From the NCBI GenBank assembly GCA_038503035.1, contig JAVSML010024441.1, forward strand, positions 62,001 through 126,000: DNA of 64,000 nucleotides, in the 5' to 3' direction. The position numbers and the translations under genes are program-made. The notes below the pieces were generated by a model. That model did not search any database and was not told the origin of the DNA. It was given only the letters and a program-made list of their open reading frames with translations. The DNA comes from Crocodylus rhombifer (lineage: Eukaryota > Chordata > Crocodylia > Crocodylidae). This document shows positions 11,715 to 22,974 of this stretch, piece after piece (position 1 is the first letter of the stretch; each line of letters opens with the position of its first letter).

Positions 11715-12425
11715 CAGTGCAGGTCTCCGAATCTTCAGAAAAGATTTGGAGAGCTTCAGTGATTTGGGCAGTCCCCACCTGACGCAGCAGGAAGCTGGAG
11801 CTGGACTTCACGCCGGTAAGTAGGGGGCAGGGGAGGGGGATTGGAGGAGGCAGGAGGGGACCGTGGGGACACCCCTGCCAGGCTCCATCCCCGCCTGCTC
11901 CCCCAGCCGCCCTGCCTGCCCCAGCCCCCGGCCCTTTAAAACAAAGCCACCACTCACCAGCTGCTGCCTGGTGGGGGGGCGATCCCCACTGCCCCCCATT
12001 GCCCCACCCCCTGTGGGGCCTCTGCATGAGCCCCCAGCCCCCCCCATGGCTGCCCCGCCCTCAACCGGCTCTGGCCTTTTAAGAAAACCCCCCAGACTAA
12101 CGGCTCCTGCAGCCGCCTCAGGGCTTCAGGGGGCTCATGCAGAGCCCCCACACAGCAGGCGGCGGTGGGGGGCAGTAGGAATCGCCTCCCACTGGGCAGG
12201 AGACAGTGAGTTCGGGTTTTTTTTTTTCCCCAAAGAGCCAGGAGCTGGGGCGGGCAGGGCAGCCATTGCAGGGCTGGGGGAGCAGGCAGGAGATGGGCCT
12301 GGCCAATTCGGAGATTCGGCCAAATCAAGTCGGGACGGTGACACGAATCACCGCATTGAAGCACTGCCCCCCGAACTGGCTGAATCTGAATCCGAAGCGA
12401 AAACTAGCCGCTTCGCACAGGCCTG
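11715..12425 (-). mobile_element. hAT-type MITE, copy 1 (one end truncated)
   Basis: In reverse orientation relative to the complete copy at 29.3 kb. It begins inside the B end (gtctccgaatcttcagaaaa), runs through the GC-rich core and finishes with the full A end (gaatccgaagcgaaaactag, then cgcttcgcacaggcct). The outer part of the B end, including its terminal repeat, is missing. The long GC-rich open frames here are artefacts of base composition; none resembles a transposase. Confidence 0.85.
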
Positions 12426-12499
12426 TTAAAAAGCAGGTGGCAGATGTCAAGGTTATGTGAGGAAACACGTTCAGCAGACATATTCCTGAAATACGTGGC

Positions 12500-12950
12500 C
12501 AAGTTGGAGAAAAGTTCAGTAGAGGCCAACAAAAATGGTTTGGGGGCTGGGGCACGTGACTTGTGAGGAGAGGCTGAGGGAGCTGGGCTTATTTAGTCTG
12601 CAGAAGAGGAGACCAAAGGGGAGCCTTCAACTCCCTGAAGGGGGGTTCGAAAGAGGATGGAGCCGGGCTGTTCTCAGCGATGGCAGATGTCAGAACAAGG
12701 AGCAATGGGCTCAAGCTGAAGCAAGGGAAGTTTAGCTTGGATATTAAGAAAAACCTTCTCACTAGGCGGCTGGTCAAATTGCGACATGGTGGAAATCTCC
12801 ATCCTTGGAGGTTTTTACCACCTGGTTCAACAAATCCCTGGCTGGGATGATGTAGCTGGAGCTGGTCCTGCTTTGAGCAGGGGGTTGGACTAGATGTGAC
12901 CTCCTGAGGTCCCTTCAACCCTCATTTTCTATGAGACTATGATCCTAAAT
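12500..12950 (+). mobile_element. CR1 LINE 3' fragment
   Basis: The order of gaggagaggctgagggagct, ttagtctgcagaagaggaga, ttcccttcaac and ttttctatgagactatgatc matches the last part of ORF2 plus the 3' end of CR1. It starts about 75 bases after the hAT copy ends. Frames are broken. Confidence 0.9.
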
Positions 12951-13344
12951 GACCTTTTTATTTACAGGCCCCAATGGCATGGCAGAAGGTCATTCAGCAA
13001 AGGCACTTTCAGGGGAAAACTCCCTGGGCTCTTAAAATCTCTTGTTGTTACACATGTGATATTTTGGCCATAAGAGTACTTAATAGCTTAAACCATCTTT
13101 AAGTTCCTGCAACAAAAGGCAACGTTTTCATTCACCACATGCGTTGGCATTGATCTGCTTCATTAGCTCCCAGGAAAAACAGACACGAGTCCAGAGCTTC
13201 CCAAACAAGACATTAAGAAACCTTCCTCCCCAGTGTGGCACATCTCACCTTCACCTTCCCAGAGCTGGACTAGTTCCCTGTGTGACTTGCAGCAACACAC
13301 TTACTGGTTGACTGCATCATCTCAAACCAGACTGCATTATCTGT
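12951..13344. other. Unassigned spacer
   Basis: Nothing recognised between the CR1 end and the Penelope-like cluster. Confidence 0.4.
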
Positions 13345-13470
13345 AGAAATCGCAAAAAAAAAAAAATCTTTTTTCTGCAAGCTTTCAAGTACATGTGCCC
13401 TTCCTCAGGCTCAAGGAAAATTAAAGATGGGGAAAAGTCCCCGTAAGTAGAAAATAAACTTCATTTTTAT
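13345..13470 (-). mobile_element. Penelope-like fragment, inverted copy
   Basis: Read on the minus strand this is nearly the same sequence as 13795-13905: tttattttctac, a gggg...cccc turn, atctttaattttcc, then a decayed hammerhead-like motif (ctgaggaag, stem, gaaagcttgc). It therefore forms a long inverted repeat with the downstream copy. Assignment to Penelope-like elements rests on the hammerhead-like layout and the arrangement, not on coding sequence. Confidence 0.6.
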
Positions 13471-13640
13471 GGAAACTTGCAGAAAAAGATTTATTTTTGT
13501 GATTTCTCAGTTGGTCTAATAAAAGGGATCATCTCTGAACCAAGAGTTCTAGAGTTTTGCATTTCTTTTCATCTCAGACCAACATGGCTACCAAATACAT
13601 CCCTGAAACATGGAAGATACCGAATTTTAGCCAATTTGGG
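13471..13640 (+). mobile_element. Penelope-like fragment, direct copy A
   Basis: Starts aaacttgcagaaaaagattt and continues ttggtctaataaaagg, then ctctgaaccaagagttct. The same series recurs at 13881-13985, offset by 408 bases, so the two look like the direct terminal repeats of a strongly shortened Penelope-like element. The end carries the frequent motif agaccaacatggctacca. Confidence 0.6.
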
Positions 13641-13794
13641 ATTTAAATATCATTGCTGAACAACAAGAGAGATTTCTACACCTCCCTGCCTTTCTGCCAT
13701 CTGAAATCCTGCCTTATCTGCACATCAAAGAGCAACTCACAAAGACACCCTCATGGACCCAGAGGAATGGACTTCCTCCTTCGGCTTCCTCTGT
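13641..13794. other. Interior between Penelope-like repeats
   Basis: Sequence between the two direct copies. It may be residual element interior; no GIY-YIG or reverse transcriptase motif is visible. Confidence 0.35.
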
Positions 13795-13985
13795 GCAAAA
13801 ATGACGTTTATTTTCTACCTGTGGGGATTTTTTCCCATCTTTAATTTTCCCTGAGCCTAAGGAAGGGTGTGTGCACCTGAAAGCTTGCAGAAAAAAAGAT
13901 TTTTTTGTGAGATTTCTTAGTTGGTCTCATGAAAGATATGATCTCTGAACCAAGAGTTCTGGAGTTTTGCAGCTCTTAATCTCCG
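13795..13985 (+). mobile_element. Penelope-like fragment, direct copy B with decayed hammerhead
   Basis: Contains ctaaggaagggtgtgtgcac followed by ctgaaagcttgc: hammerhead-like order (core, stem II, GAAA), but the core CUGAUGA is altered to ctaagga. It then repeats the series seen at 13471. Pairs with the inverted copy at 13345-13470. Confidence 0.6.
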
Positions 13986-14034
13986 GTAGAGCACTGGAGC
14001 TCGGTGACAGGCTCTCCTGAAAACCCCCTTCCTC

Positions 14035-14210
14035 AATTCACGACTCTATGCCTGAAGAAGGGTGTCTGTGCCCAAAAGCTTGCAAAGAACAATATTTCCA
14101 ACTATTTAGTTGCTCTAATAAAACATATCACATCTATCCGAAGAACCTTGTCTGCCTATGTCCTTAGACCCAAACGGCTACAACCAAGAACCCTGTCCTC
14201 AAGCTTGTTC
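14035..14210 (+). mobile_element. Penelope-like fragment, direct copy C
   Basis: Reads cctgaagaagggtgtctgtg, then cccaaaagcttgc, ctctaataaaacatatcaca and gaaccttgtctgcctatgtc. This is a third plus-strand copy of the same family, closer in sequence to the hairpin unit at 15.2 kb than to copies A and B. Confidence 0.6.
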
Positions 14211-15120
14211 TCCTGACTTGATTACCTGCTCACAGCAGAAACCACAAGAGGGAGCCTTCAGTCTTCTCTTTAAAGCTTCAAGAGGCGACCACTGAAGTCA
14301 GGAGGTGGCGATGTTGCCTTAGCCATTGCAACGCCCAGGTTGGACCGAATGTACTTGGATGCTCGCTTATCGGTTGAACGGTGTGAGCTGCTTCTTGTCA
14401 GTTGAGCTGTCCTAACTCCTAATATCTAGAAGAGCAAAAGCAAAATAGGGACTAGAGCTGGGTGGGGAGTCGCTTCCTGTTACCCTGGCCTTTTTTTCTT
14501 TTTTTTTTGAGATTACAACATATTTCCAGCTCTATATCAGGACAAAATTTAAGACCTTTGATGTCTGTCACAAAGAGCGCCTAAGGGCAAGTGAGGTCAG
14601 AGTGGCCAATGGCTCCACGGCAAGGGACATCATCAGGGTGTGGGAGGATGCAAAGCAAGGCATCCCACCTCTCTGTTTTTTAACGTGACATGATATATGC
14701 CTCACCTTCCTCTCCGACCTGTGATGGTGCTTTGTATATAAAGGTCTCACTGAGCACATCTACACATGCAATTACAGCACAGCAATAAAATCTGGTGCTG
14801 AGCTAGAGTTAAACTTCCACACTCAGTGCTTCGCTGCTCCTCTCTCGGTCTCATCGACTCCCCTGTGGCCCCTTGTGTAAAAGCAAGTGCGGGAGACACA
14901 GAGACTGGGCTAGGGTGGAAATCGGACAAGTCCCAGCTTTTGCTGCATTATGTTATCCTCTTTATCTAACCAGAACCACAGGGCAAACACAAGAGCAGTC
15001 CCCACCTTTCCCCCAGGAGCGACTGAAAGTCATATAAGTGACAGGCTAGGTGTAATATTGTCAGGATTCCCTCTGCAGCATTAATGCAATAGTGTGTTCC
15101 CTTCATGTGGAAGCTTTCTG
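14211..15120. other. Unassigned sequence
   Basis: Nothing recognised apart from T-rich tracts near 14490-14510. Confidence 0.4.
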
Positions 15121-15144
15121 ATGCAATGTGAATCTTTGTTGATG

Positions 15145-15320
15145 AGCTCTGACCTGGTAGCGTTTCACCAGGAAAGCTTTGCAGGGATCAGGCAGGTGAG
15201 GTTCTTTGGGTGAATCTGACATCTTTTATTAAGTTGGTCTAATAAAAGATATCAGATTCACCCAAAGAACCTTGTCTGCCTATGTCCTTAGACCAACACG
15301 GCTACAACCAACACCCTTGC
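15145..15320 (+). mobile_element. Penelope-like fragment forming a long hairpin
   Basis: Arms 15191-15231 and 15240-15280 are inverted copies around an 8-base loop (agttggtc). Of 41 positions, 37 are Watson-Crick pairs and three more are G-T, so an RNA would pair at 40 of 41. The right arm continues into gaccaacacggctacaacc, the shared end of this family. Upstream, 15150-15180 holds a perfect 6-bp stem (cctggt/accagg) followed by aaagctttgc, perhaps a decayed hammerhead. Confidence 0.65.
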
Positions 15321-15729
15321 AGGAATCAGAAGTTTATGTGACAAGAAGTGTGAAGTGTCAGAGGTGATATGATTTTTGTCTTTGCTGCTGGTAATATGTA
15401 TTCTGGGGCCTTCCCATTAGGGGCTTGACTGTGCGTAGTGCTGACCTGTTGGGTGTCCCTTTCCACTCTGGTCTTCCTACTGCATTTTGCAAGCCTTCTA
15501 GCTACACACTGCCCCCAAAAAGTGGTGCCTGCACTGGGCTTTGGTGAGCTATCCTTGTGCACTCGGGGGCTGCAGAGTGGCAGCAGCCGAGCCACTTATA
15601 GGTGAAACTGGCCACTCTTACATGAAAAGCAGAGGCATAATGCCAAGTTTTCAGCTTGGGCAAACCCTGTGGAATAGCAAGGGTGGTGAGGGGGACAAGT
15701 GGTAGTCATACCTATGTACGAGTGAGTAT
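15321..15729. other. Unassigned spacer
   Basis: No gene or repeat recognised between the hairpin and the solo LTR. Confidence 0.4.
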
Positions 15730-16041
15730 ATACTTGTCACGGAGCGGGGCCTAGGAGCGGCCGTGATCCCACTAGCGCCCCCTGCCATGCCGATTAGGCA
15801 ATCCAGAACCCTCTTACTCGCCCACCATGTCTTGTTGGTATATGGTTCTAGAAGGGAGGCTTCCTCTTGTCGCCCTGGACACCGTGCTACACGTACACTG
15901 TCCCCCGTTCCGTATGGAGTGACTGGTGCACCCCAGCCTTATGGGCTATGCGTGCCTCCAACCTCCCCTTTAGCATGCCCCAAGCCTTGCAGCTCTTCCA
16001 GACATTATCAGGTCCTTTTCATTTCTGCGCCCTGCCTGGCG

Positions 16042-16093
16042 CCCCTGGGCTTGTCACGCAGCCGGCACCCCTGGGCTTGTCACGCAGCCGGCA
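16042..16093. repeat. 26-bp perfect tandem duplication inside the solo LTR
   Basis: The unit, beginning cccctgggcttgtcacgcag, is repeated exactly once head to tail. Confidence 0.95.
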
Positions 16094-16891
16094 CCCCTCT
16101 ATCTGTTAACCCTCTCGGGCTTACTGACAGTACTCTTCCCCGTTGGGCTCAGGCGGCCTGAGCCTTACCTGGCCCCTTTGACCCTTCAGAGTCCCCACCA
16201 CTGTGAAGCCCCTCTGGGGCCCTTTCCAGTCTGCACCCCTCCTGGGGCTTCTCTCAGTACACATGCCTGCTCCTGGGGCTTCTCTCATACAGACTGTGTC
16301 CTATCGGGCCAGTCTCTTCGTGCTTAAGCACTCCCAGCCCTCACCGGGCTTCTCAACAAGCTTATTCCCCTTTTGGGGCTTCTCAAGTCTCTCTCAGGGT
16401 TGGGGCTCAGGTGGCCGTAGCCGTGCCTGGCCCCCTAGACCACCGTCAGGGTCTTTCGCCCTACTTGGGCTTCTCCGCTTATCGCCCCACAGGGCTGGGG
16501 TCAACACCGTGCCACACTGGCGCAAACAGCTATGCCTACCCGGCACCGCTCACTGTAGCCCACGGGGCACCAGGAACCCCCAGATTACTGGGGAGCTCCC
16601 GCGAGGCCTCCTCACACCCCTACAGCCTCACCCAGGCCTCCTGTCTGTAGCAATAACAAACGGGAAACGTAAAGCCGTGAGCCAACTGGCTATAACCGAA
16701 AATAAGCCTCCTGGCTAGAACTTAAGTGCCGTGCCCTTATGGCCACTATGTCCCACCTTTAGGCTTCCCAGTCAGGGCTCTCTCCCCCTTTCCATGATGC
16801 AGCCGCCTGGGCGTTCAGGCTGCACTGCGCGCCTCTGCTCTGCTCAGCTCTACGCCCAGCTCTTGCTTCTCCAGTTGTCAGCAGGGAACTG

Positions 16892-16899
16892 TTTATAAA
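16892..16899 (+). promoter_or_regulatory. TATA-like box in the solo LTR
   Basis: tttataaa followed by GC-rich sequence, in a position compatible with an LTR promoter. Only the motif supports this. Confidence 0.35.
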
Positions 16900-16937
16900 G
16901 GCCCGGCCCTGCCCTCTTCTGGTCACCTGACCAGCAC

Positions 16938-16980
16938 GGTTGCCCCGGCAACCATCACCTGAGCTGCCCTTGTGATTGGC
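16938..16980 (+). promoter_or_regulatory. X-box-like palindrome and inverted CCAAT (Y-box-like) pair
   Basis: GGTTGCC-cc-GGCAACC at 16938-16953 is a perfect 7-bp-arm palindrome matching the RFX-factor X-box pattern. The word tgattggc begins 19 bases after it (16973-16980), an inverted CCAAT box. That order and spacing resemble the X-Y module of MHC class II promoters. Binding is inference. Confidence 0.4.
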
Positions 16981-17036
16981 AGCTGCCCTTATTCCTGCCT
17001 AGGAACAGGGCACCTCAGTGCCCGTGTGACAATACT

Positions 17037-20000
17037 CAAAAACAGTCCCTTGTTGGTGAGGCAGTGTGGTCTCTCCGGCCTGGCTGCTTCTGCAGGAGCA
17101 ATGCCATGGGGCTGCTTCTCCTGCTGGGGTATGGACTGGACTCTACAGGAGCAAGGCGTGATTCTGGCACCCCTACTAAGCTGGTGCCCAGGGCTGGTGC
17201 TCTGTTTGCCCAGCCCAAGTTATGACACTGATGAAAAGCACACTTCGTGAAACTACATTTCCTTTCTCCCTCCACTGGATGGTTGTTGACTGGCAGAGGT
17301 GATGCCGTATCATGGATCCCTTTCTTTGCATGGTAAGCTGGAGGCTTATGACTGACTGTCCTTGCTTATCCCCAAGAACAATCCTGTGGAATTTGGCCCC
17401 TCTTGATTATCCGTGTGATGTAATTATTTGGTTCAAATGAGGCACTGAAGTCAGACACTGGCATACACGCACAACCTAATGTATGTGCAGCTAGCTGTGC
17501 CCTACATCCCACCAGCAATGTGGCTTGCTTTTTGTAGGAATGCAGTCCTTGCAGTTGTGAGTCTAGCCACCTGCCTCTCACTGTTGACTATGTTAGCAGA
17601 CCACTGGTGGTTCCCTCTGGCTTTTTTTTAAGGAGGCTGTTGAGGATCGCATGCTTATGTCAGATCTCAAGCCTAGACCTAACACATTTCTTGTTCCTGA
17701 TGGAGTCAAAACAATCATCCTGCCCAAGTTAGAGATTGAAAATACATATTGGGTCATTTCGTCTACCCTCCTCTGCCTGTAGGCTACTCCACCTACAAGA
17801 GGCTACTTTCTTCTGGCACACATCGCATTCAAAGGGGTACCATAGTGAGAACAGAGAACAGGTTGGGGCCAAATGACTTCTCCAGGGGTTAGTTCGGTCT
17901 GGTCTGGTTCCCATGGGCCACAACTTCACAGCCTGATAGAGCTCACCGATGAAATGTGTGCATCTCCCCTGGGGCGAGTGCTTCCTCCTGGCTTGAGGGT
18001 CTCCTTCATTCTGGATATTTTCCTAGTCGCTTTTCACTCCAGCTGGGGTTAGCAAGTCCCTCTGTGAGGCCTGCACTTCTCAGATGTTATGTCTGGAAGC
18101 CAGCTCTGTTTTTTTGGCTTGGGGGCCCCAGATCTTAAAGTAGAGAGGTTTTTATGGGAACCCGAGTCCCCTTTTGACACCACTTCCTCCTGTTTAAATT
18201 ACAGGTTGAGTTGCAGGCCTGAAAATGTTCTGGTTGAGCATCTTTCATTGTCAAAGGGGATTAGGGCAGTGATTATGTACATGCACCTCTGTTTCTTTTC
18301 TCTTCTTTGGAATGTATTTCTATATAATATATACCCAGAGGTTGTTTTTGGGTGTTTTGAGGGGCTTCACCATTTGTACAATATGAAAATGACTCTAGGT
18401 CACTGCTACTCACTGACACATTGAGTGAAATGAGCTCTTATGCTGAGGAAGGGGCATCAAATGGTTACCACAGTAATCAGGCTGGCATCCTCTTCCTCCC
18501 TCAGAAGTACAGCATCACACAGTGACCCTGGTGCATTATAGAGATTCACCTGCTTCTAATGCATCCAGTTATGGCTGCAGGAGGAGGCAGGATGTTTGGG
18601 TTGATGGACTAATCGTTGCAGCTGAAGTGTTGACTTCTCATGAGCCTTGGCAATTTCCCAGGAAGAAGGGATATTTTTAGCACTCAAAACACATAACTTT
18701 TTAAAAAGATTTTTGATAGAGATCCCATTAACTCCTTTATTTGGCTTGGGAAACTGCATTGGAAAAGTTTTCTTTATGTATCACTGAGTGTTATTTGATT
18801 AAGGTGATGACTGCTCATAAACACAGCGATTCCCCTACCTTCCCCCATCTTAGAGCGCTGTTGACTGCAGTGGACCTAATCTTCCTTATACCCCAGTGCA
18901 AGGCACTGCAGGTCGGGGTCTGCTCTCCTATCAATGATGTATCTGGTGGGAAACTATTCAGTTGACTGAAGCTAATCCAGATCTACACCAGTGTGAGAGA
19001 GAGAAGAATGGGGGCCTACTGCTAAAAAAATATCTAGGGATGATTTAGGCCTAATCAATGGTTTTATGTGCTATTCAGTTCATTTTGTCAGTCACAGTAT
19101 CAAGGAAAGTTCCATGCCAACACTTTGGTAGATGTAATGTGTGAGTTGTGTGTTTAAAGTATACACCCAAGTATATACCCACTTCAATAGCTCATTTCAA
19201 CTCTGCTGAAATGGGAACAGAAAGTCTGAGACTCTGAACCTTCTGGGTGGCCATTAAGTATCCATGGGAAGAGAAGAGGGTTCCCTGTCAGTAATATTTA
19301 TTCCTGAGGCCTTTTCCCTTGCATTCTGGGAATCTTTGTAGTCCTAAGCATGCCATATTCCTTTATTCAAACTCAGCACTTAGCCTCTCAACATAGGCCA
19401 CAATGGACTCTATGTTGTTCTGCACGCTCTTAGGAGACTGTGGGCCAATCTCTAATTACTGCCATTAGTTAAGCTGTCAGAGGGAGCCCCCAGCCTCAAT
19501 CATTTCATTATCAGATTTCAACTCTCAATGGACTGAACTCAGACATGAAAGTGTGACCCATAAAGAGCCTTTAGCATGGATAGGGGAAGGCTCTGCTCCT
19601 TTATGCAGCACCCTGTGGCTGGAGTGCCATGTCACAGCACTGCTCATCCAGTCCTGGCATTTTACCTTTCGCACTGCAGACAGGGAGACGGGGGGTAGAG
19701 AAAGGGAAGGAAAGAGCCAAACTGCATGACCCACCCGTGCTCTCAGACACCCTTGACTATTATTTGCATATAGATCGAAGATGCTTGGCTATCTATGGTT
19801 CTCAGACCTGAAGGCCAGAAAAGACTCTTGTAATAATTTAGCTTGGCTTCCTGAATAATGCATAGAAGCTACAGAATGTGCAGATGCCTATGGTTTTCTT
19901 TTATATAAGAATGTACTGTAGAGATGCGTCCAAGTCACAAAATCTTAGAGCAACATCTGGATTTCAAAGACCTCCATCCCTCCCCCAAATGATGAAACTT

Positions 20001-21383
20001 TGGAAATAGTTTCTCTGCTCAGTGGTCCCTTTAAACTTCACACTGCACCCAGCGGAAAACAGATTTACAGCTGGTGAGGCTTAATGACAAAAGCAACACA
20101 AGTTTATTTGAACTAGTTCCTCTCTAAGTAGATGTGTTTGTTTTCTCAGACCACAGATTATTAACTAATGCCTAAACTTAGTTTTTATGATAACTCTGTG
20201 AGCAACTCCCTTTTTTTCTCCCTTTACTTGGACAAAACAGTGTTGGACCTAGTAGTCTAGGTAGGGACTAGCTCTAGAAACATGAATGTAGAAATCCAGC
20301 AAGGAGTTAGTGTCCACCACTCTGCCAACACCCCTTGTTCTGATTTTCTAGAAGGACAATTACTGAAAGGGAGAATATTGTGTGGTAAGAGCTCAGGAGA
20401 TTGGGTTTGCCTGCAGGTGGTTCTCTATGTGATTGAAGAGTAGGCCTTTGGGCTGGGATACTGAGGAAGGGTTTCAGGCTTCCAGCTCCCAGTGAAAAGT
20501 CTTACTTTCCTTAGGCTCTTTTTAAATTACCTGGTCTAAACTCTGTACAACTCTGTTTTCCAGCTGTATGATGGCGATAAGATTAGTCTTTTTGTTTCTC
20601 TCTTGTCTACATAAGCAAAGTCTTTGGACAGTCTTTTTGTACGTGTAGAACACAACAGGGCCCTGGTCTCAAATAGGTCCACTTGTTTCTACTGTTCTGT
20701 ACATTATACCTAGTCCTGAAAGTGCCATACAAAAGGGATTTAGATTAGCAGAATATAATGTTTAAGAGAACTTCAAAAGGTTCAGTAGTTTGGTCAAGTA
20801 AGCACCCCATCATTCAGATGCCTCTCAGAGCCTTATCAGAGCTCCTCAAACCTGAGAGCAATAAATTCCTGGCAAACAAGCTTTCTTGTATGTTGTTTGA
20901 CCAAACTTCCTGCTTCTTCATGGGTCTGAAATACCTTGAGATAAGCAATCTCATTTTTAGATTCTTGGCCACACTGTTGTAAAATAAGCAGTGAAAGAAG
21001 TTAACAGATACATTGTTCCCCCTCCTTTCCTGTTCCCCCCTCCAAGAAGAATGTGATCTGGGTTGTTGGGTTCTTCCAATCATTTTTCCTACCTCTGACT
21101 TATAGAAAGAATCTCTCCTGATCATTTACAGTCGTTGCCCAAAATATATAAATCTAAAATGACACAAGTTGTGTTAGGGGGGCTAGGGGCATGGGGTCAA
21201 TGGGTCTCTCCTGCATAGTCCTACACAGCTGTTAATCACCAGAATATCTCTGGCTCCCAGCAGCTGTCTAGTGTTTATCTTAGCCCAAATATCTATTGGC
21301 TGAGTCCAGAGAGAGCAAGCTGTTCAGCCAAACCAAATACAAAAGTAAGATAGATAATTTGCACACAAGGGTGTGTGCACATA
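17037..21383. other. Long unassigned stretch
   Basis: Over 4 kb without a repeat family or gene I can name. Open frames are short, and I see no conserved protein motif on either strand. It could hold very old repeats or conserved non-coding elements that need alignment to detect. Confidence 0.4.
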
Positions 21384-21408
21384 GTGTGTGTGTGTGTGTG
21401 TGTGTGTG
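21384..21408. repeat. (GT)n microsatellite
   Basis: A pure GT run inside a wider GT-rich region (about 21365-21535) with many imperfect gtgtgt words. Confidence 0.95.
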
Positions 21409-21535
21409 AGGTTTTGTTTATATCTATAGAAAGGGGAGTCCACTGGTGAACACATTTTTGAAGACTACGCAAGTGTGCCTTGGTGCACACGGGTGTGTTT
21501 GTCAATGTGCACATGTACGTGTGTGTATGTGACTG

Positions 21536-22974
21536 TTTCCACCCGCCTGTTGTCAGATATGCATGTTTTTCATTGTTTCAAGGCACACAAATATGAGTCA
21601 GAGCAAGAATCCTTATTTCGTCTGATCCTTATTTTAGTTTAATCCATTTTGTTTCATAGGTCTACAAACATTTTCAATACAAGGTAAATATACAGAGATT
21701 CCTCCTTGTCCTAAAACCAGAGCCTCCTTTAAGCCTTAAAGGCCTCAGGATGCCACCAAAGAACAGTTCTCCAAAACCTCCGTGACTTCGGCGATCTGGG
21801 CAAAATGGGGAAGGGGGAGACTGACAGAGTAAAGTGTCCCTGTCCTGGGTGGGGGAGAGAGAAATTTGAGCAGCTGATTCCAGTTCACCAATCCTCTTAG
21901 AAGCTACTGAAGGAGCCTTGGACATGTATGAGCCACACAACTACTTTCCTTCGTAAGGGACAGAAAAATAATCTTTATGATTTTTTTGTTCAGGGAGGAA
22001 GAATGGCAAATAACTTGGAAAAGCAGTGAATGTTTGGACATAGGCTGGGGCCTGCCTTCACAGGAAATTTTGGACTTGGATCAAAGGTAAGAAAACTTAT
22101 AGGCAAATAGAACTGAAAACTTGTGGCATAGATGATTATTAAACAAATGCCAATATTGCTTTCTTTTAAAAAATGCAGCATTCTCTTCTGTTCCCATTTT
22201 TTCCTCTTTCCTTTGTAGGGCAAATCATCCCAGGCCACCAAGCAATAGCTTGGTGATGGTAGGGGAAAGGATTTGGTAGGACTTCAGTTTCTGGAGGTGT
22301 TCATAGGATGAAACTGGGGTCTCACATCGTAGCAACTGGCAGGGACCAAACTGATTTCAGATGAAATTCTAGCTCTTTAAAGGAAGAGCAAAAGAAATGT
22401 GGGTTCACCCAAATCCCTGACCTCAGCTCCACAGGGCTCAGCAGAAAGTAGTGTGATAGTTGTAGAACTGACTGTATGCACTGTCCTGTCAATGGCAAGT
22501 GCTAAAAAATTATGCCAAGCCTCCAAAAAATATGAGACTAAAACAATAAATTATTTTCCTTCTGGTGTTTGAGCCTCTAGGGGTCATGTTTTATTTTTTT
22601 TGGTTCACATTTATGAGAACTGAAGAACTCGGACCTTAACTTCTTGAGGAACACCTAGATTCTCATGTAACTAAGTGTCTCCTGAACCTTTAAAAAAACC
22701 ACCAAATATCAAAAGACGTGAGAGTTGGCAGTGCTGCATGGAACACACCTTAGGCAATTCTAGGTCTCGGGTGAATCCATGATCTTGTCCCTAATTGTCC
22801 ACCCCCCAGTGTCTTGTGCTCTGTTAAGGCTAACTCTGCATCACTTAGGTACACCCTAGGCTCAGACGTACCAGAATTTTTGTGGGATAACACCAATAGT
22901 ACGCAGTTCTCAGGAGTTGGGATATTCTTCTGGATTTGCAACAACAGCTAAACTGGGGGAAATACAGTGCTCAC
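21536..22974. other. Unassigned sequence
   Basis: Nothing recognised. A small perfect hairpin (caccaagc-aata-gcttggtg) lies near 22237. Confidence 0.4.

Larger units (their letters stand above)
15735..17031 (+). mobile_element. Solo LTR, 1297 bp, with 5-bp target duplication
   Basis: Starts TGTCAC and ends GTGACA (perfect 6-bp terminal inverted repeat) and is flanked by atact on both sides (15730-15734 and 17032-17036). GC-rich, with repeated ggggcttctc words at 16240-16500 and a perfect 26-bp tandem duplication at 16042-16093. A tttataaa TATA-like word at 16892 supports plus orientation. No gag, pol or env sequence is attached, so this is a recombined solo LTR. Its class (Gypsy or endogenous retrovirus) cannot be decided from the LTR; both can give 5-bp duplications. 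Open frames of 132 and 171 codons look like composition artefacts. Confidence 0.87.

Noticed and set aside
11701..12460. Several overlapping long open frames (up to 188 codons) on both strands
   Set aside because: They lie in the GC-rich core of a hAT-type MITE. Low stop-codon density explains them, and translations are proline/glycine/alanine-rich without motifs.
15763..16718. 132- and 171-codon plus-strand frames
   Set aside because: They fall inside the solo LTR, with no protein similarity recognised and GC-rich composition.
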